Assembly (NCBI GenBank): GCA_002368545.1
Contig: MTSC01000035.1
Location: 248,001-312,000 of the forward strand
Length of the DNA stretch: 64,000 nt
Direction of reading: 5' to 3'
Origin: Ramichloridium luteum
Taxonomy: Eukaryota > Ascomycota > Dothideomycetes > Mycosphaerellales > Dissoconiaceae
Below the pieces are notes generated by a model that saw nothing but the letters and a program-made list of their open reading frames with translations, made no database searches and had not been told where the DNA came from. Position numbers and translations under genes: made by a program. Below, in pieces: positions 44,600-54,460 of this stretch. Every line of letters begins with the position of its first letter. Position 1 is the first letter of the stretch.

Positions 44600-45400
44600 A
44601 TGGCACAACCCGCACATTCCCAACTTGCCACCATGACGAGCACCGACATCCTTCAGGTCCGGCAGGCCATCCGACAGTGCATCCTAGAGCGGAAAGGGGA
44701 TTTCGTGACCATATTGGAAAAACGAGGCATGAAAAGGGATCAAATCTACGTCGAGGCGTGGAATGTCGCGGCGTCTCGACTCGGACGCACGCCGGTGGGC
44801 CACCCAGAGCCCCGATGGGTTGCCACACCAATAAAACGTGCCACCACCCAGCCCCCGTCGACAAGAAGTCCACCGGCGCTGGATCCGACGGCGGTGGCAC
44901 AAGCAGAAGGCAGCGATCGCTTCGCCTCCGCCAACCCACGACTCGAAGATCTCCCGCCGGAGTTGCAGGATGTGGTCGTGCGGCACCTCCTCCCCCAGGA
45001 GGCACGGATCCTGGTCGCCAGCAGAACGCGGCCAGACCGCGCTGTCGTGAGCTGGCGGCCGGGTCGCCCCATCATCGCGGAAGGTGGGGGATTGTTCAGC
45101 ACCTCGAGGACCTTCCGCATCAAGTACATCCGGCTCATGCTCTCGGTGGTCCCGTGGGTGCTCGAGCACGTCGGAGAGCTGTGGGACGGCAGGCTCGACA
45201 ACGGTGAAGAATGGTTGGAACGACAATGGTGGCCGGAGCAGCGCAGAATAATGGACCCGCTCGATTTGGGGGAACTCCTCTGCTTGCCGAGAAACGTCAC
45301 GTTGGTCCGGAGCGGGGACCGACAGGTGGAGATGCCCTTTGGCGACGAGTTCCTGTTCGCTGCTTTGACGGCAGGCTCGATAACGGCGGAGAGTGGTTGA
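44600..45400 (+). CDS. F-box-like hypothetical protein
   Basis: 266 codons without introns from an ATG with a good context. The middle (RLEDLPPELQDVVVRHLLPQEA) is an F-box-like LP.EL..VV..L signature, followed by helices without further motif. The N-terminal third is basic and low in complexity. A second ATG 11 codons downstream is possible. The 3' end is unusual: a segment encoding DGRLDNGEEWLERQWWPEQ is partly duplicated just before the stop, in another reading frame, and a hairpin follows. The original C-terminus may therefore have been altered by the duplication. No function is assigned. Confidence 0.5.
   Translation: MAQPAHSQLATMTSTDILQVRQAIRQCILERKGDFVTILEKRGMKRDQIYVEAWNVAASRLGRTPVGHPEPRWVATPIKRATTQPPSTRSPPALDPTAVAQAEGSDRFASANPRLEDLPPELQDVVVRHLLPQEARILVASRTRPDRAVVSWRPGRPIIAEGGGLFSTSRTFRIKYIRLMLSVVPWVLEHVGELWDGRLDNGEEWLERQWWPEQRRIMDPLDLGELLCLPRNVTLVRSGDRQVEMPFGDEFLFAALTAGSITAESG
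45185..45240 (+). repeat. Segmental duplication, copy 1 (in-frame)
   Basis: A 56-bp unit starting gacggcaggctcga, repeated at 45367-45419. Here it is read in frame by the F-box-like gene. Confidence 0.75.
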
Positions 45401-45419
45401 AAAGACGGTGGCCAGAGCA
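45367..45419 (+). repeat. Segmental duplication, copy 2 (shifted frame)
   Basis: A 53-bp partner of 45185-45240 with scattered substitutions and a 3-bp deletion. The F-box-like gene reads it in a different phase and stops at 45400 within it. It runs directly into the hairpin at 45413-45485. Confidence 0.75.
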
Positions 45420-46682
45420 ATCAGGATCATCAGAATCATCCAGATGCTTTTGGTTTGGATGATGCTGATGATTCTGAATGCTCTGATCGCTCTGCAAGGC
45501 ATCATTGCCTTGATTGATTTGGTTGTTGGCCTGTTCGATGCCTGAATTTGCAGATTTCATTGCGTTCATGTACATTCTTCGATATAGATCCAAAGCATCT
45601 CGACCCAACATCCTCATCTCAGTCATTTGTGCTTCTTCGTGATTCTAGATCCTGACCTTTTCTGCCAGCTGCCTGAGTGCGTCAACAGGCAGAGCCAGGG
45701 AATTATTCCAATATTTGAAAGACAGTTGGCAAGAATGAGGTCCCATCCTCTCTGGTGTACCAAAGTCCTGTGAAGAAGCTTCAATTTTGTTGAAATCTAC
45801 GAAACAACACAGTGATTCACCAGCCCTTTGCTTCTGAGTGCATATTTTCAACTTCATCTGCCCATGTCGCTTGGATCAAGTAGTCACAAACCCAAGGCGA
45901 ACCCGGACGATATCTCAGATCCGTGCACCTTTGTCACGTCACGCGTCTGTAGAGGTACCTTGGCGAGGGCATGGTAATGTGTCAAACATATCACTGCAAA
46001 TTAGTATGGGACAAACTTGCTTCGAGGCTGTGAATTGCACTTGCAATCTCCAAGACCCACCGACCACACCACATCGGACGGTCGTTACTGTACCTAGGCA
46101 ACGACGAAATTTCCTTGTGAGATTCGTCATCGCGTGTTGACATTCACCACAAATCAAGCAAGTACGGCCAAGGTTGACCGGTTCCACAAGCTCCCGTCGC
46201 CGCCATGACCGCCTGGTGATGCACGTGAGCTCGCTGATTTGCGAATACCTTATTTATGCAGAAGGGAGGTCGGTCCTCTTCGACTGACCAGCAACCCAGT
46301 AACTGCTGTCATGACAGCCTCCAAACCTCATCATGTCGCTGGTCGACATACACATTCTTTTCCACTTCCACCTTTTACTACCAGATCTTAATCACAATTT
46401 GTTATCTGCTCCAGAACTTCACAAACGCCAACGATTCCCACTCGCGTGCTGATGGTACTCACAACAACACGCGCCACGGCACATAACTCCTGTTCGTGAG
46501 CTCATCTAACATAAGTCAGAACCCGGGAATACTTCCGTCTGCTGGACGATCTGACTCCTCAGATTCACACCGTTCACAGGCCTGCGCCTCGCCTGAGACT
46601 TGAACGGTAGACGGGGAGGATTAGATTCCTCGTTTGTGACCTTTCCTAACATGATCAAAATCTTGTTCCAAACCAATTTAAC
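45401..46682. other. Intergenic accessory region
   Basis: Reverse-strand frames (about 45297-45626 and 45645-45857) have a protein-like composition (for example RDALDLYRRMYMNAMK) but no family match and no clear splice junction. A 14-bp palindrome gctgtcatgacagc is at 46305-46318. Nothing else can be supported. Confidence 0.3.
45413..45485. repeat. Imperfect 29-bp inverted repeat (hairpin)
   Basis: Arms 45413-45441 and 45457-45485 pair with three mismatches around a 15-bp loop (agatgcttttggttt). It lies just after the stop of the F-box-like gene, where it could act in the transcript's 3' end, or be a mini-element scar. Confidence 0.75.
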
Positions 46683-47647
46683 ATGGGTGACCAACCAGCT
46701 GCAACTCTCAAAACAGCCGTCACTCCGACAAACAACAGTACGTGCATCGCATGTGGGTGGTTGATTGTGAGCTGGACTAACACCATTCAGGTGCGGGAAA
46801 TGTCACTCAGAATCAAACACAATCCCAAGATCCTCGATCTCCCATTATGGAAGGACTCACACCGTTACCAGAGTGGTGAACGAAGATACGCACAGCGGAC
46901 GAGTGGTCTGGCGACGTCGCCCTGTGGAACAAGTTCTCTCTCATGTCTTGCTTCGTTAAGATTGACGACGATGACGTCTACGGGAATCACTCGAAGGAGT
47001 CGGCTCAGATCACACTTCGACCTCGTGTTGGAAACAATCACCCACAAGCCGCCATCCGCATCGAAGGGAATAGGATGCATGCAAGACATCCAGCCAACAA
47101 CGCCGCTCAACGAGCTACACAAGGTGCTTTGTTTTCACATGAGCCTCACACTCAAAGTGATCCTCCAGCCGAAGGTGATCTTTCCCTTCGATGTGATTCA
47201 ACGCCGCATGCTCCTCCTGCAACTCATGGTGACCCTCCAACTCATGGTGACCCTCCAACTCATGGTGACCCTCCAGCACAATCACCGGGCATCGATGTGA
47301 CTCTTGAAGGCTCTGCTGCGTGCCTTCCCAAGCCTGGTATCGGCCCAGAAGTCACAGAAGTCAGTGTCACGATCTCCACCGTGGACGGCTTCCTTGGCCA
47401 TGAGGCCCAAATCATCATCGTCCACTTCGTGGCGGCCTTTGATGATGACTAGCCGGGCGTGTGGCGCGACGTCAACGATCCGTGCCGCCTGCCCGCCGCC
47501 ATGACCCGGGTGAAAGAGTACGCTATCTACGTCGGCAACATGGACCATCGGAGTGTCGAATATGAATTCTAAGGCCGTCCGTCTAGCAAAGTCATGGCGG
47601 ACTTCATGGATGACTATGAGTCGAAGCGCATGAATTGGGGCCCTTGA
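46683..47647 (+). pseudogene. Decayed UPF1-like superfamily 1 helicase C-terminal fragment
   Basis: Exon 46683-46737 joins 46791 onward through a 53-bp intron in phase. The second exon hits TGA at 46877-46879, yet the same frame continues as a sensible protein (TADEWSGDVALWNKFSLM...). The C-terminal lobe is recognisable: VTISTVDGFLGHEAQIIIVH, like STVD.FQG.EAD.VI of UPF1-type helicases. A TAG follows just after AAFDDD (47450-47452). The frame resumes with DVNDPCRLPAAMTRVKEYAI (family: DxRRLNVAxTRAK) and ends at a TAA after SVEYEF, with more protein-like sequence beyond. Two of the three stops are C-to-T at CpA (CAG to TAG, CAA to TAA). No N-terminal helicase lobe with Walker A was found. Confidence 0.7.
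47222..47275 (+). repeat. 18-bp tandem repeat, three perfect copies
   Basis: Three identical units of actcatggtgaccctcca at 47222-47239, 47240-47257 and 47258-47275, inside the helicase pseudogene, with a degenerate copy upstream. In the pseudogene frame each unit reads as a six-residue repeat (THGDPP). Confidence 0.9.
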
Positions 47648-48388
47648 CTGCACATTGATGATGGATTGATTGCGTCGTGAATGCTTTGCTCCTTTGATTT
47701 TTCTCTTTCTTTCTCGATTGCTGCTCATCATTTCTCGAGTTCATTGCTTCTATTGCGTTCCGTTCCTTTGCTATCGCGCTCCACTCCTTTGCTTGTTCCT
47801 GCTTGCCCTTGATCCCTTTTGCTTACATTTGATGTCTTTGCATGCCTCAATGCTTTCATTTTGCTTTCGAGATGAATCCATGACGATTCCTTTGATTTGT
47901 TCTGCGACGAGATCAGTTTTGCTGCGTTCTGCGAACGTGACCTTGGAACCGACCAAGGCCACTGATTTGATGCGTTCTGCGAGTGACTTGGGACCAACCA
48001 AGGCCACTGATCTGACGCGTTCTGCGAGTGACTTGAGACCAACCAAGACCACTGAATTGATGCGTTCTGCGAATTGCTTTCGAGAAACCGACCAACGACA
48101 CTCATTCGATGCGTTCATTCATGTATTTCAGAAAACCCAATCAGAGCTCTTTGCCACCAATCTCATCTTCACCGTGATCGTCGTGAGTGTTCGTGACTCC
48201 GCCACCGAATGGTGCCGGCCCATAGTTGAAGATGCTGTGACCGCGACAGCCTGATGTACGCCGCGCCACGCCTCGACCTGGCAACAAGGAGATGGTTCAG
48301 CCACCGCGCCGTACTTTCCACGATCGCACGAGTCCCTCCATCATCAATCTCACTGGGGTCCTGAAAATAGAAAAAATGAAACCCCAGC
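47648..48388. other. Intergenic region holding a 45-bp tandem repeat
   Basis: The first half is T-rich. The tandem repeat is listed separately. No gene supported. Confidence 0.45.
47923..48119. repeat. About 45-bp tandem repeat, four to five diverged units
   Basis: The core tgcgttctgcga recurs with starts near 47923, 47971, 48016 and 48061, and a degenerate tgcgttcattc at 48110. Spacings are 48, 45, 45 and 49 bp. The intervening text (gacttgggaccaaccaaggc) is also shared. Multiples of three keep both strands open: forward frames read repeats like TKATDLMRSASDLGP and reverse frames like SQNASDQWPWLVPSH. It could be a minisatellite or a repeat-domain coding remnant. Confidence 0.8.
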
Positions 48389-49100
48389 TCACACACCACC
48401 AGCCTCGTTCTCATCCTTCAACAACCCCCTCACCTCCTGCACCCCCAAATAATCCGCGATCCCGCGCATGCGATGCGCAAACACCACCCCGCCGCCCGTC
48501 TCCAGCACCAGCGCCCCGCCATTCTGCCCATCCGGGCCCCTCTGCGCCGCCTTCGCGGGCCCGAGACTGAGACCCTTCCAAGTCGACTCGACCGTGACGG
48601 ACCAGAATCCGCGATCGTGGTAGTCCGGCTGCGGGGCGCGCAGGCCGTCCTTGAAGGGCGAGGCGGTCGTCGGCATCGAGAGGGCTTTGTAGAGGGACAG
48701 GGCAGGGTCGGTGTAGAAGGAGGCGAAGGGGAGGGAGTTTTGGCTGCGGTAGGACGAGATCAGGGCGGGGGCGCCGCAGCCGATGAGGGTGATGCGGGAG
48801 GTTTGTGAGGGGGAGAGGGCGGCGGCGAGGGCGCGGAGGTAGAGGGCGCAGGCCTGGGGAGGGGAAAAGTTAGTATCGCGTGTGAGGTTCGGTGTGGTGG
48901 AAGGAGGGAGAGCTTACGCCGCAGAAGAAGTGCCGGATGAAGATTACCATGCGCGTTGATTCGGGGGCATCGGAGGTTGGCCAGAGGCTGCCGAAGAGGA
49001 CTGATTGGCCGTGTTCGTCTTGGAGGGAGAGTTGCTTGGCGGTTTCGATGGTTGATGGGGGGGGAAGATCGCGGTAGTTTTCTTCCGTGACGGTCGTCAT
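48389..49100 (-). CDS. Peroxiredoxin-like (AhpC/TSA-2 type) protein
   Basis: Two exons, 49100-48918 and 48853-48389, make 215 residues with a ~64-bp intron. The thioredoxin-fold start (VLFGSLWPTSDAPESTRMVIFIRHFFCGA) is typical of the AhpC-TSA_2/PRXL2 family. The CxxC (FFCGAC) spans the splice junction in phase, which supports the model. The rest fits the fold: ITLIGCGAPALISSY (the conserved GCG), YTDPALSLYKAL, then a helix and VVFAHRMRGIADYLGVQEV. These proteins are thought to be redox-active, but substrates in fungi are unknown. It is a complete gene of usual size. Confidence 0.85.
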
Positions 49101-51502
49101 TTTGGCGGGCGGTGGTTGGAGCTGAAGTCTATGATGGAGGCAGTGTCGCGCACGGCGGGTTTGATCGGCTCGGAGAGCTATCGTGAACCAAAGCCTCACA
49201 TTTCTCAATCGTCTTGATAGTGTCGTGATGTTTAGCCAAGCATCAAGGTTATACTGCAATACAAAGCGGCTGCTACGGCAAGCAAGCGCGGCGTCACAGG
49301 GTCGGGTGCCCCACACCACGCTTCAATTGCAGTCTCACAGCCAGCGCAGGGTCATGAAACACTCCCAGTGAGAGTTTCAGGCTACAAGTACCTTATACAG
49401 ACTTCAGGGGAGCATCAGGTGGAAAATAAGCCATGTAGGTATACTTCCGGGCCGTCTGAGATGCTAACATCGGGCCGATGCCGGCCTCTGCTCTTCCGAT
49501 CGCAATCGGATCGCGAACCTTCCGATCTCCCGTGTTCGGCCGCGACCATCTCCACGACAATATCTCCCCAATCCTGCGACAGGGCTATCGCATCGATCGT
49601 CCACCGATCGCCCTGACCCGACCTGACATCCATGTATCTCTACCCCTCCCATCGCGGAGATGTTTGGTAGGATGATCACGCGCGCCATCGCGCTCCCACG
49701 CTCGCAGCGGGCGCGTGGCGCCTCGCGAGGCGGTGTGCGGCGTCATCGGCCGATGAGGAGCAGTAAGTACGCAGAGAGGCCGGCACACAACGTCGGGCCT
49801 TGCGAGTCGTCGACCGCAAAATAGTTGGAAAGCTGGGAATTTTGGAAAGGGGAGGTGCTCGGCATACGTGGGTATTGGAGGGGAGGGGAGACAGGGATAT
49901 ATAGGCGATCTTTGTGTTCGGATCGTGGGGAGGGGAGATGGTGGAGAAGCTCACCGTGGCGATGGCAGTGGGGCGAGAGGCCAGGATGATGAAGGTTCCT
50001 GGCCTCCGAGGACCAGTATCTCGGGTTCCTGTGTTTCGGCATGAGTTCTTCGGTCGTTCCCAGAGAACAAAATTGAACTCATGCGTGGACGCCCACGACC
50101 TGACAGTCCACGCTGCCTGCCTGCATGCATGATGCAACGCGTGCGCGCAGCTGCAGCCACGGCGGCGGGCGCTGACGCCGGATCGGGGAAAGGACCAGAC
50201 TCCGGAGACTCGTCGCCGAGACGCAGATCGGTAGCTGCGAAATTCTATATCATCGTCTGTATCAACGTACACATTCCTTTCCTGCACCTCATCGCATCTC
50301 GTCGCCGATCTTCTGATATATGTACATACGATGGGAGGATCGCGATGGATACCTCACAATCTCTGTATTTGTATGCCTCGCCCGTCCACCCACGCACGGC
50401 GACCAGAACACCGGGTGGTGGTTCGCCCGCCGCCGCCGCTTCGCTGCCGCCACCAGCCAACCGCTGCCCAGAGCGCCGCTGCTGAGGTTAGCTCGTGTGC
50501 GGCCGGCCCCCCATGCCCTGGTGTGCGAGCGACGGGAGCATGGATGATCTCGCTATCTCATCGCGGGAAGGAGTAGGCGTAAATACAGATCAGGCGCTAC
50601 GCCTAATTATCCTTGCTGTCTTGAGGCGGGTCACGCTGGCAGGCGAGATTCTCCCTTCACGAGAGGAGATGATGCCATCGTCGTCGCCCTCCCGGCATCG
50701 AGGACCCCGAAGCGAGGGGAATCCTCCAACATCATCATCACACGCCCGGGAGTTCCCCGTGCCCTCGCCCACCCGACCGGTAAATCTAACCTTAAATTCC
50801 TATACATGACGGGATGTGAGCTGACCTCGCGGCAAAGCGGTGGCTCCTCCGCGCAGCGCACAGCCCTGTCCCTGTAGCTCTTGCTCGTGCGTTACGGCCG
50901 ACCACCGAACCAACCGAACCGTTCCTCTCTCCTCTCTCTCGTGGTGACATCGTCACCGACCGTCATACCTCTCGGCTACAGCACCTCAGGCACGAGTCAC
51001 GTCTTGCCTTTGTCTGTCTGGTCTGAAAGACGCGTCGACGGGGAGGCTTTTCAACTTCTTTGTATCAGCCTTCTTCACCTTTCTCCCGAATGTCTCTTAT
51101 CTAAGAAGGCCTCGTAGCACTTCTCTACCTACTCTCCGGAGGAGAACTAATGACACCGGCCGGGGTTCGTGTGGTGTAATATTACCCGAGTGACCAAACG
51201 CCCATCTCCTGTGTTTTGAAATTGCAATCACGACCTCTCGCGAAACCCGAACAGCGGACCGTCCATGGAGCCGACCGGACCGCCGTATCGCCTTTGTCGC
51301 ACCGTCGTCGCCGTCGTCACGCATCAGGAATCCCGGCCGCAGCCGCAACAGCAGCAGGACCCCTCATCAAACACGCGCCGCCGAGAGTAGACAACAGAGT
51401 CAAGAAACCCTCCTGGCCCAGAAGCCAAAGCCAAAGCCAAAACCAGAACCACCCGAAACCAAAACCAGCCAAAACCCGGCGGAACCTCACGATCCTCTCA
51501 GA
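49101..51502. other. Long intergenic region with weak coding hints
   Basis: On the reverse strand near 49900-49415 there is a TATA box, a CT-rich tract and an ATG (around 49864) opening a short peptide (SNYFAVDDSQGPTLCAGLS). Further on is an open segment reading GDRWTIDAIALSQDWGDIVV. I could not join these with a proper intron, so I do not annotate a gene. From 50300 to 51500 there is nothing convincing. Degenerate agccaaa-type 6-bp repeats occur at about 51420-51475, just upstream of the Rab gene. Confidence 0.35.
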
Positions 51503-52756
51503 ATGTCTCCCCCGCCCTCCCTCGAAGCCAAGATCGTGATCCTCGGCAGCCAATCCGTCGGCAAGACCTCTCTCGTGCATCGCTACGTCTCCAACGTCTG
51601 GATCCCACCGCACAAAGTCCAAACGACGGTGGGTGCCGCCTTCCTCACCACCAAAGTCGCCGACCCGGAATCCGGCTGTACCATCCGCCTGCAGATCTGG
51701 GACACGGCGGGCCAGGAGCGCTTTCGCGCGCTCTCGCGGCTGTATTACCGGGGTGCCCACGCCGCGATTCTGTGCTACGATATCACCTCGCGCGAGAGCT
51801 TCGAGGATGTCGGCCGGTGGCTGCAGGAATTGCGGGATCACCGTGGGGCCGAGGATGGCCCCGGGGAGATGATCCTGCACGTCGTCGGCACGAAGGCGGA
51901 CGTCGTGGCGGCGGACCCCAAAGCGAGGGAGGTGCCGTTTGAGCGGTGCATCGGCTACGTCGCGGAGCAACTCTACCCGTCGAGCAGTCGCGGCGCGAGC
52001 GTCCTCGGCGGCGGGGATCACCCGTCGCCCGCGGTCGCAGGCCTCTTCACGAACCCGGGCACGCCGCTCCACCACCCGCTCGCCACTCCCACGACGCCGG
52101 CCTTCTCCGGTCATCCTCCCGCCGCGCCCGCCAGCGGCGGCGCCGGGATGCGGATCCGGCACTCCGCGACCGCCATCGGCGCCACGCACCTCCCCTCCGC
52201 CACCAACCCGCTCCCCGCCAACACGAACCCCTACTTCAACATCGCCACGACCCCGCTCCTGCCGGACCACGTCTGGGACTGCTGCCACGAAGTCTCCGCG
52301 AAGAGCGGGGAAGGGGTGGAGGAGATCTTCCGCGTCGTGACCCGGAAGCTGGTCGATCGACATCTGGGCAAACTGGCGCAGCGGGATCTGCTCACGCAGG
52401 CGGTCTCGGGCAACACGACTGCCCCTGTGCCGGGACAGGGACACGCGCGCGGCCGGTCCCTCGGGAACGCCGCCGCGTTGATGGGCGGCGGCGCGGGCGA
52501 GAAGGGCTACTTCGACCTCCCGCGCGGCGGCGGGCACGCACGACACATGTCACAGCACGCGGGAGGTGGCGGTGGTGGCGGCGCGGCGGGCACGGATGCA
52601 TATGGCTTCCCAACCAATAATGGGAGTTTTCGCGTCGGGGTGGGAGATAAGCGGAGGAGTTGGCTCGGTGCGTTGGCGGCGAGCGCGGGCGTGGATGGGG
52701 GAGAGGAGGAGGGGCAGGGGGCCGACGCTGGGGCGAGGAGGGGCAGGTGTTGTTGA
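51503..52756 (+). CDS. Rab-family small GTPase with a large insertion
   Basis: Intronless, 417 residues, about twice the usual Rab length. All G-box elements are present: GSQSVGKTS (G1), TTVGAAF (G2), WDTAGQE (G3), GTKAD at about residue 129 (G4; family NKxD, here with T) and SAKSG at about 265 (G5). G4 and G5 are normally ~30 residues apart; here there are ~136, so roughly 100 Pro/Ala/Gly-rich residues are inserted. A further Gly-rich tail ends in RGRCC, a double-Cys geranylgeranylation signal. It presumably acts in vesicle traffic; the closest class looks like the Rab5/22/Ypt5 group, but this is uncertain. Confidence 0.88.
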   Translation: MSPPPSLEAKIVILGSQSVGKTSLVHRYVSNVWIPPHKVQTTVGAAFLTTKVADPESGCTIRLQIWDTAGQERFRALSRLYYRGAHAAILCYDITSRESFEDVGRWLQELRDHRGAEDGPGEMILHVVGTKADVVAADPKAREVPFERCIGYVAEQLYPSSSRGASVLGGGDHPSPAVAGLFTNPGTPLHHPLATPTTPAFSGHPPAAPASGGAGMRIRHSATAIGATHLPSATNPLPANTNPYFNIATTPLLPDHVWDCCHEVSAKSGEGVEEIFRVVTRKLVDRHLGKLAQRDLLTQAVSGNTTAPVPGQGHARGRSLGNAAALMGGGAGEKGYFDLPRGGGHARHMSQHAGGGGGGGAAGTDAYGFPTNNGSFRVGVGDKRRSWLGALAASAGVDGGEEEGQGADAGARRGRCC

Positions 52757-54460
52757 TTGTGGTGATGGACGATTTGGGAAGGAGCGATGGAGCGTGCCTT
52801 CTGCCGATGCGCCACAGCGAGGGACGACTCTCCGGCACATCGGATCCTCGCATCGTGTTGATGCAACAAGGTGGACGAGAGTGCGGCGAAGAACCATCGA
52901 GCTGCTCCACTGCGCTCGAATACGCAGTATGCACCACGGCGACGACTCCGTCATCAGCGAATGGCGTTTTGCCAGATACTCACTCCTCTGCCGGCCACGA
53001 CTGCTACTCGGCGCGCCAGAGCGTCGAAGCGCTGAGATCTCCCATCAGCAATACTGGCACCGCGGTCCATCATCGGCTCCGACCGTAGCTTCTCACGGAG
53101 AAAGACAAAGAGGGAAAGAGAGAGAGTCTCGACACCTCTCTGGATCTTTCGAAACACTATACCAGCCTCCAGACCTATACCTGGAAGCACTGCTCGGCGA
53201 AATCTTATTGCGTTTCTGGCGTTCGGATATCACATTGCTCTCAGATTTTTGTTGTTCGATTGGTGTTGGGTCTGCATCGTACCTCGCGAGAGCGTGGTTT
53301 GGAGTTTCATGAACGGCGTATGGGGTCATTAGCAGAATGTTGTTTTCTTGTTTTTATGCATATTATTTGTGGGAAGAGAAACTGAGAGGAATTATAGCGA
53401 TTCTGTCTGGAGCCTCACGGCTTTGGCATGGTCAGTTTTAATCCAGAGATCGTGAGCATTGGGCATCAAGTGTTATTCCGGCTTGACTCTGGTCGCCAGA
53501 AATTTGTAGGCTCATTTGATGCTATCCACAGGTAGCCAGGGCGACCACACCAAGTTATCGGGTTTCGTCCGATCAGTCGTGCATCTGGGCAACTCGCTCA
53601 GAGACCACATATCTCCCAACCCATCAGCGGTATATCAAGGTCGCCGTCATGTATCACGGCACTTTCGTGCACAAAATTCCCGGGAGCACAACTGCCAATG
53701 CGGCTCCAAGCCCCTAGTCAGCCAGGACGTTGGGACGTGGGGAGGCGAACGGGAGGACCCTGCGCGGCGTAGGGCGGAATGAACGTGCGGAAGAAACGAT
53801 GTGCCTTCTTGCGGACGACACCCTGTGGATATGGCAATTGGCGATATTCAGAGCAGGTTGTAGGCGTCACAATATACCAGACTAGACTTAAGGGTATTAA
53901 ATATATTTACTAGGAAGAAAGGATGATCACCTCCATCGGCGTCTGAAGGCAAGAATAGAACAGAGCATTCGGCCCGCCACGCATACTCCCGCCGTTCCGC
54001 TGCCGCGTGGAGTGTTGAGCCTCTTGCGGGCTGGGGGAGAAGAAAGAGACCTGGGGAGGTCCAAGCTTCGTCTTAACGGTCCGAAAGGAAAGCAATCCCG
54101 CCTCACCAACCCGCGCGCCTTTCGTTGGGAAACCGGTCAATTTTCGTCGTCCTCCGTTACAAGCAGTCTTCGTCGTCGTCGTGATTTTCTGTTATTGTCG
54201 TGTGTTGGACTCTTGTGGGAACAGCACAAAATCTCTCGAGGTGAGTGTCCACAGCTTCCGCCAGCCGCCATGCCCCAGCTTTCTCCAAGCTCAACGGACA
54301 GGAAGGTTTCGTCTCCCGCATTAACAACGTCAGCATCAGCAGCACGAACAGCTATTTCGGGTTCGCAACACGAACACAAAAACTTCCGCCAGCACGACCA
54401 CCGGCGCGACAGCGAGATCAGCAGATTCTCCTCCACCGCATCACATTCCAAAGATCCACG
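52757..54460. other. Intergenic region between Rab and PDB1
   Basis: No coding sequence supported; several overlapping open frames are GC-rich shadows. A 5' untranslated intron of PDB1 is suggested by a GTGAGT donor at 54240. Confidence 0.4.

Noticed and set aside
47923..48119. CRISPR-like array
   Set aside because: The units are contiguous and diverged with no unique spacers, and the host is a fungus; it is a tandem repeat.
22025..48388. Starship-type giant transposon
   Set aside because: No tyrosine-recombinase captain (DUF3435) is seen, and core genes (GUK1, ERG6, ZUO1) interrupt the stretch.
52392..52937. Pro/Arg-rich reverse frames over the Rab gene end
   Set aside because: Shadow of the Gly-rich tail of the GTPase on the other strand.
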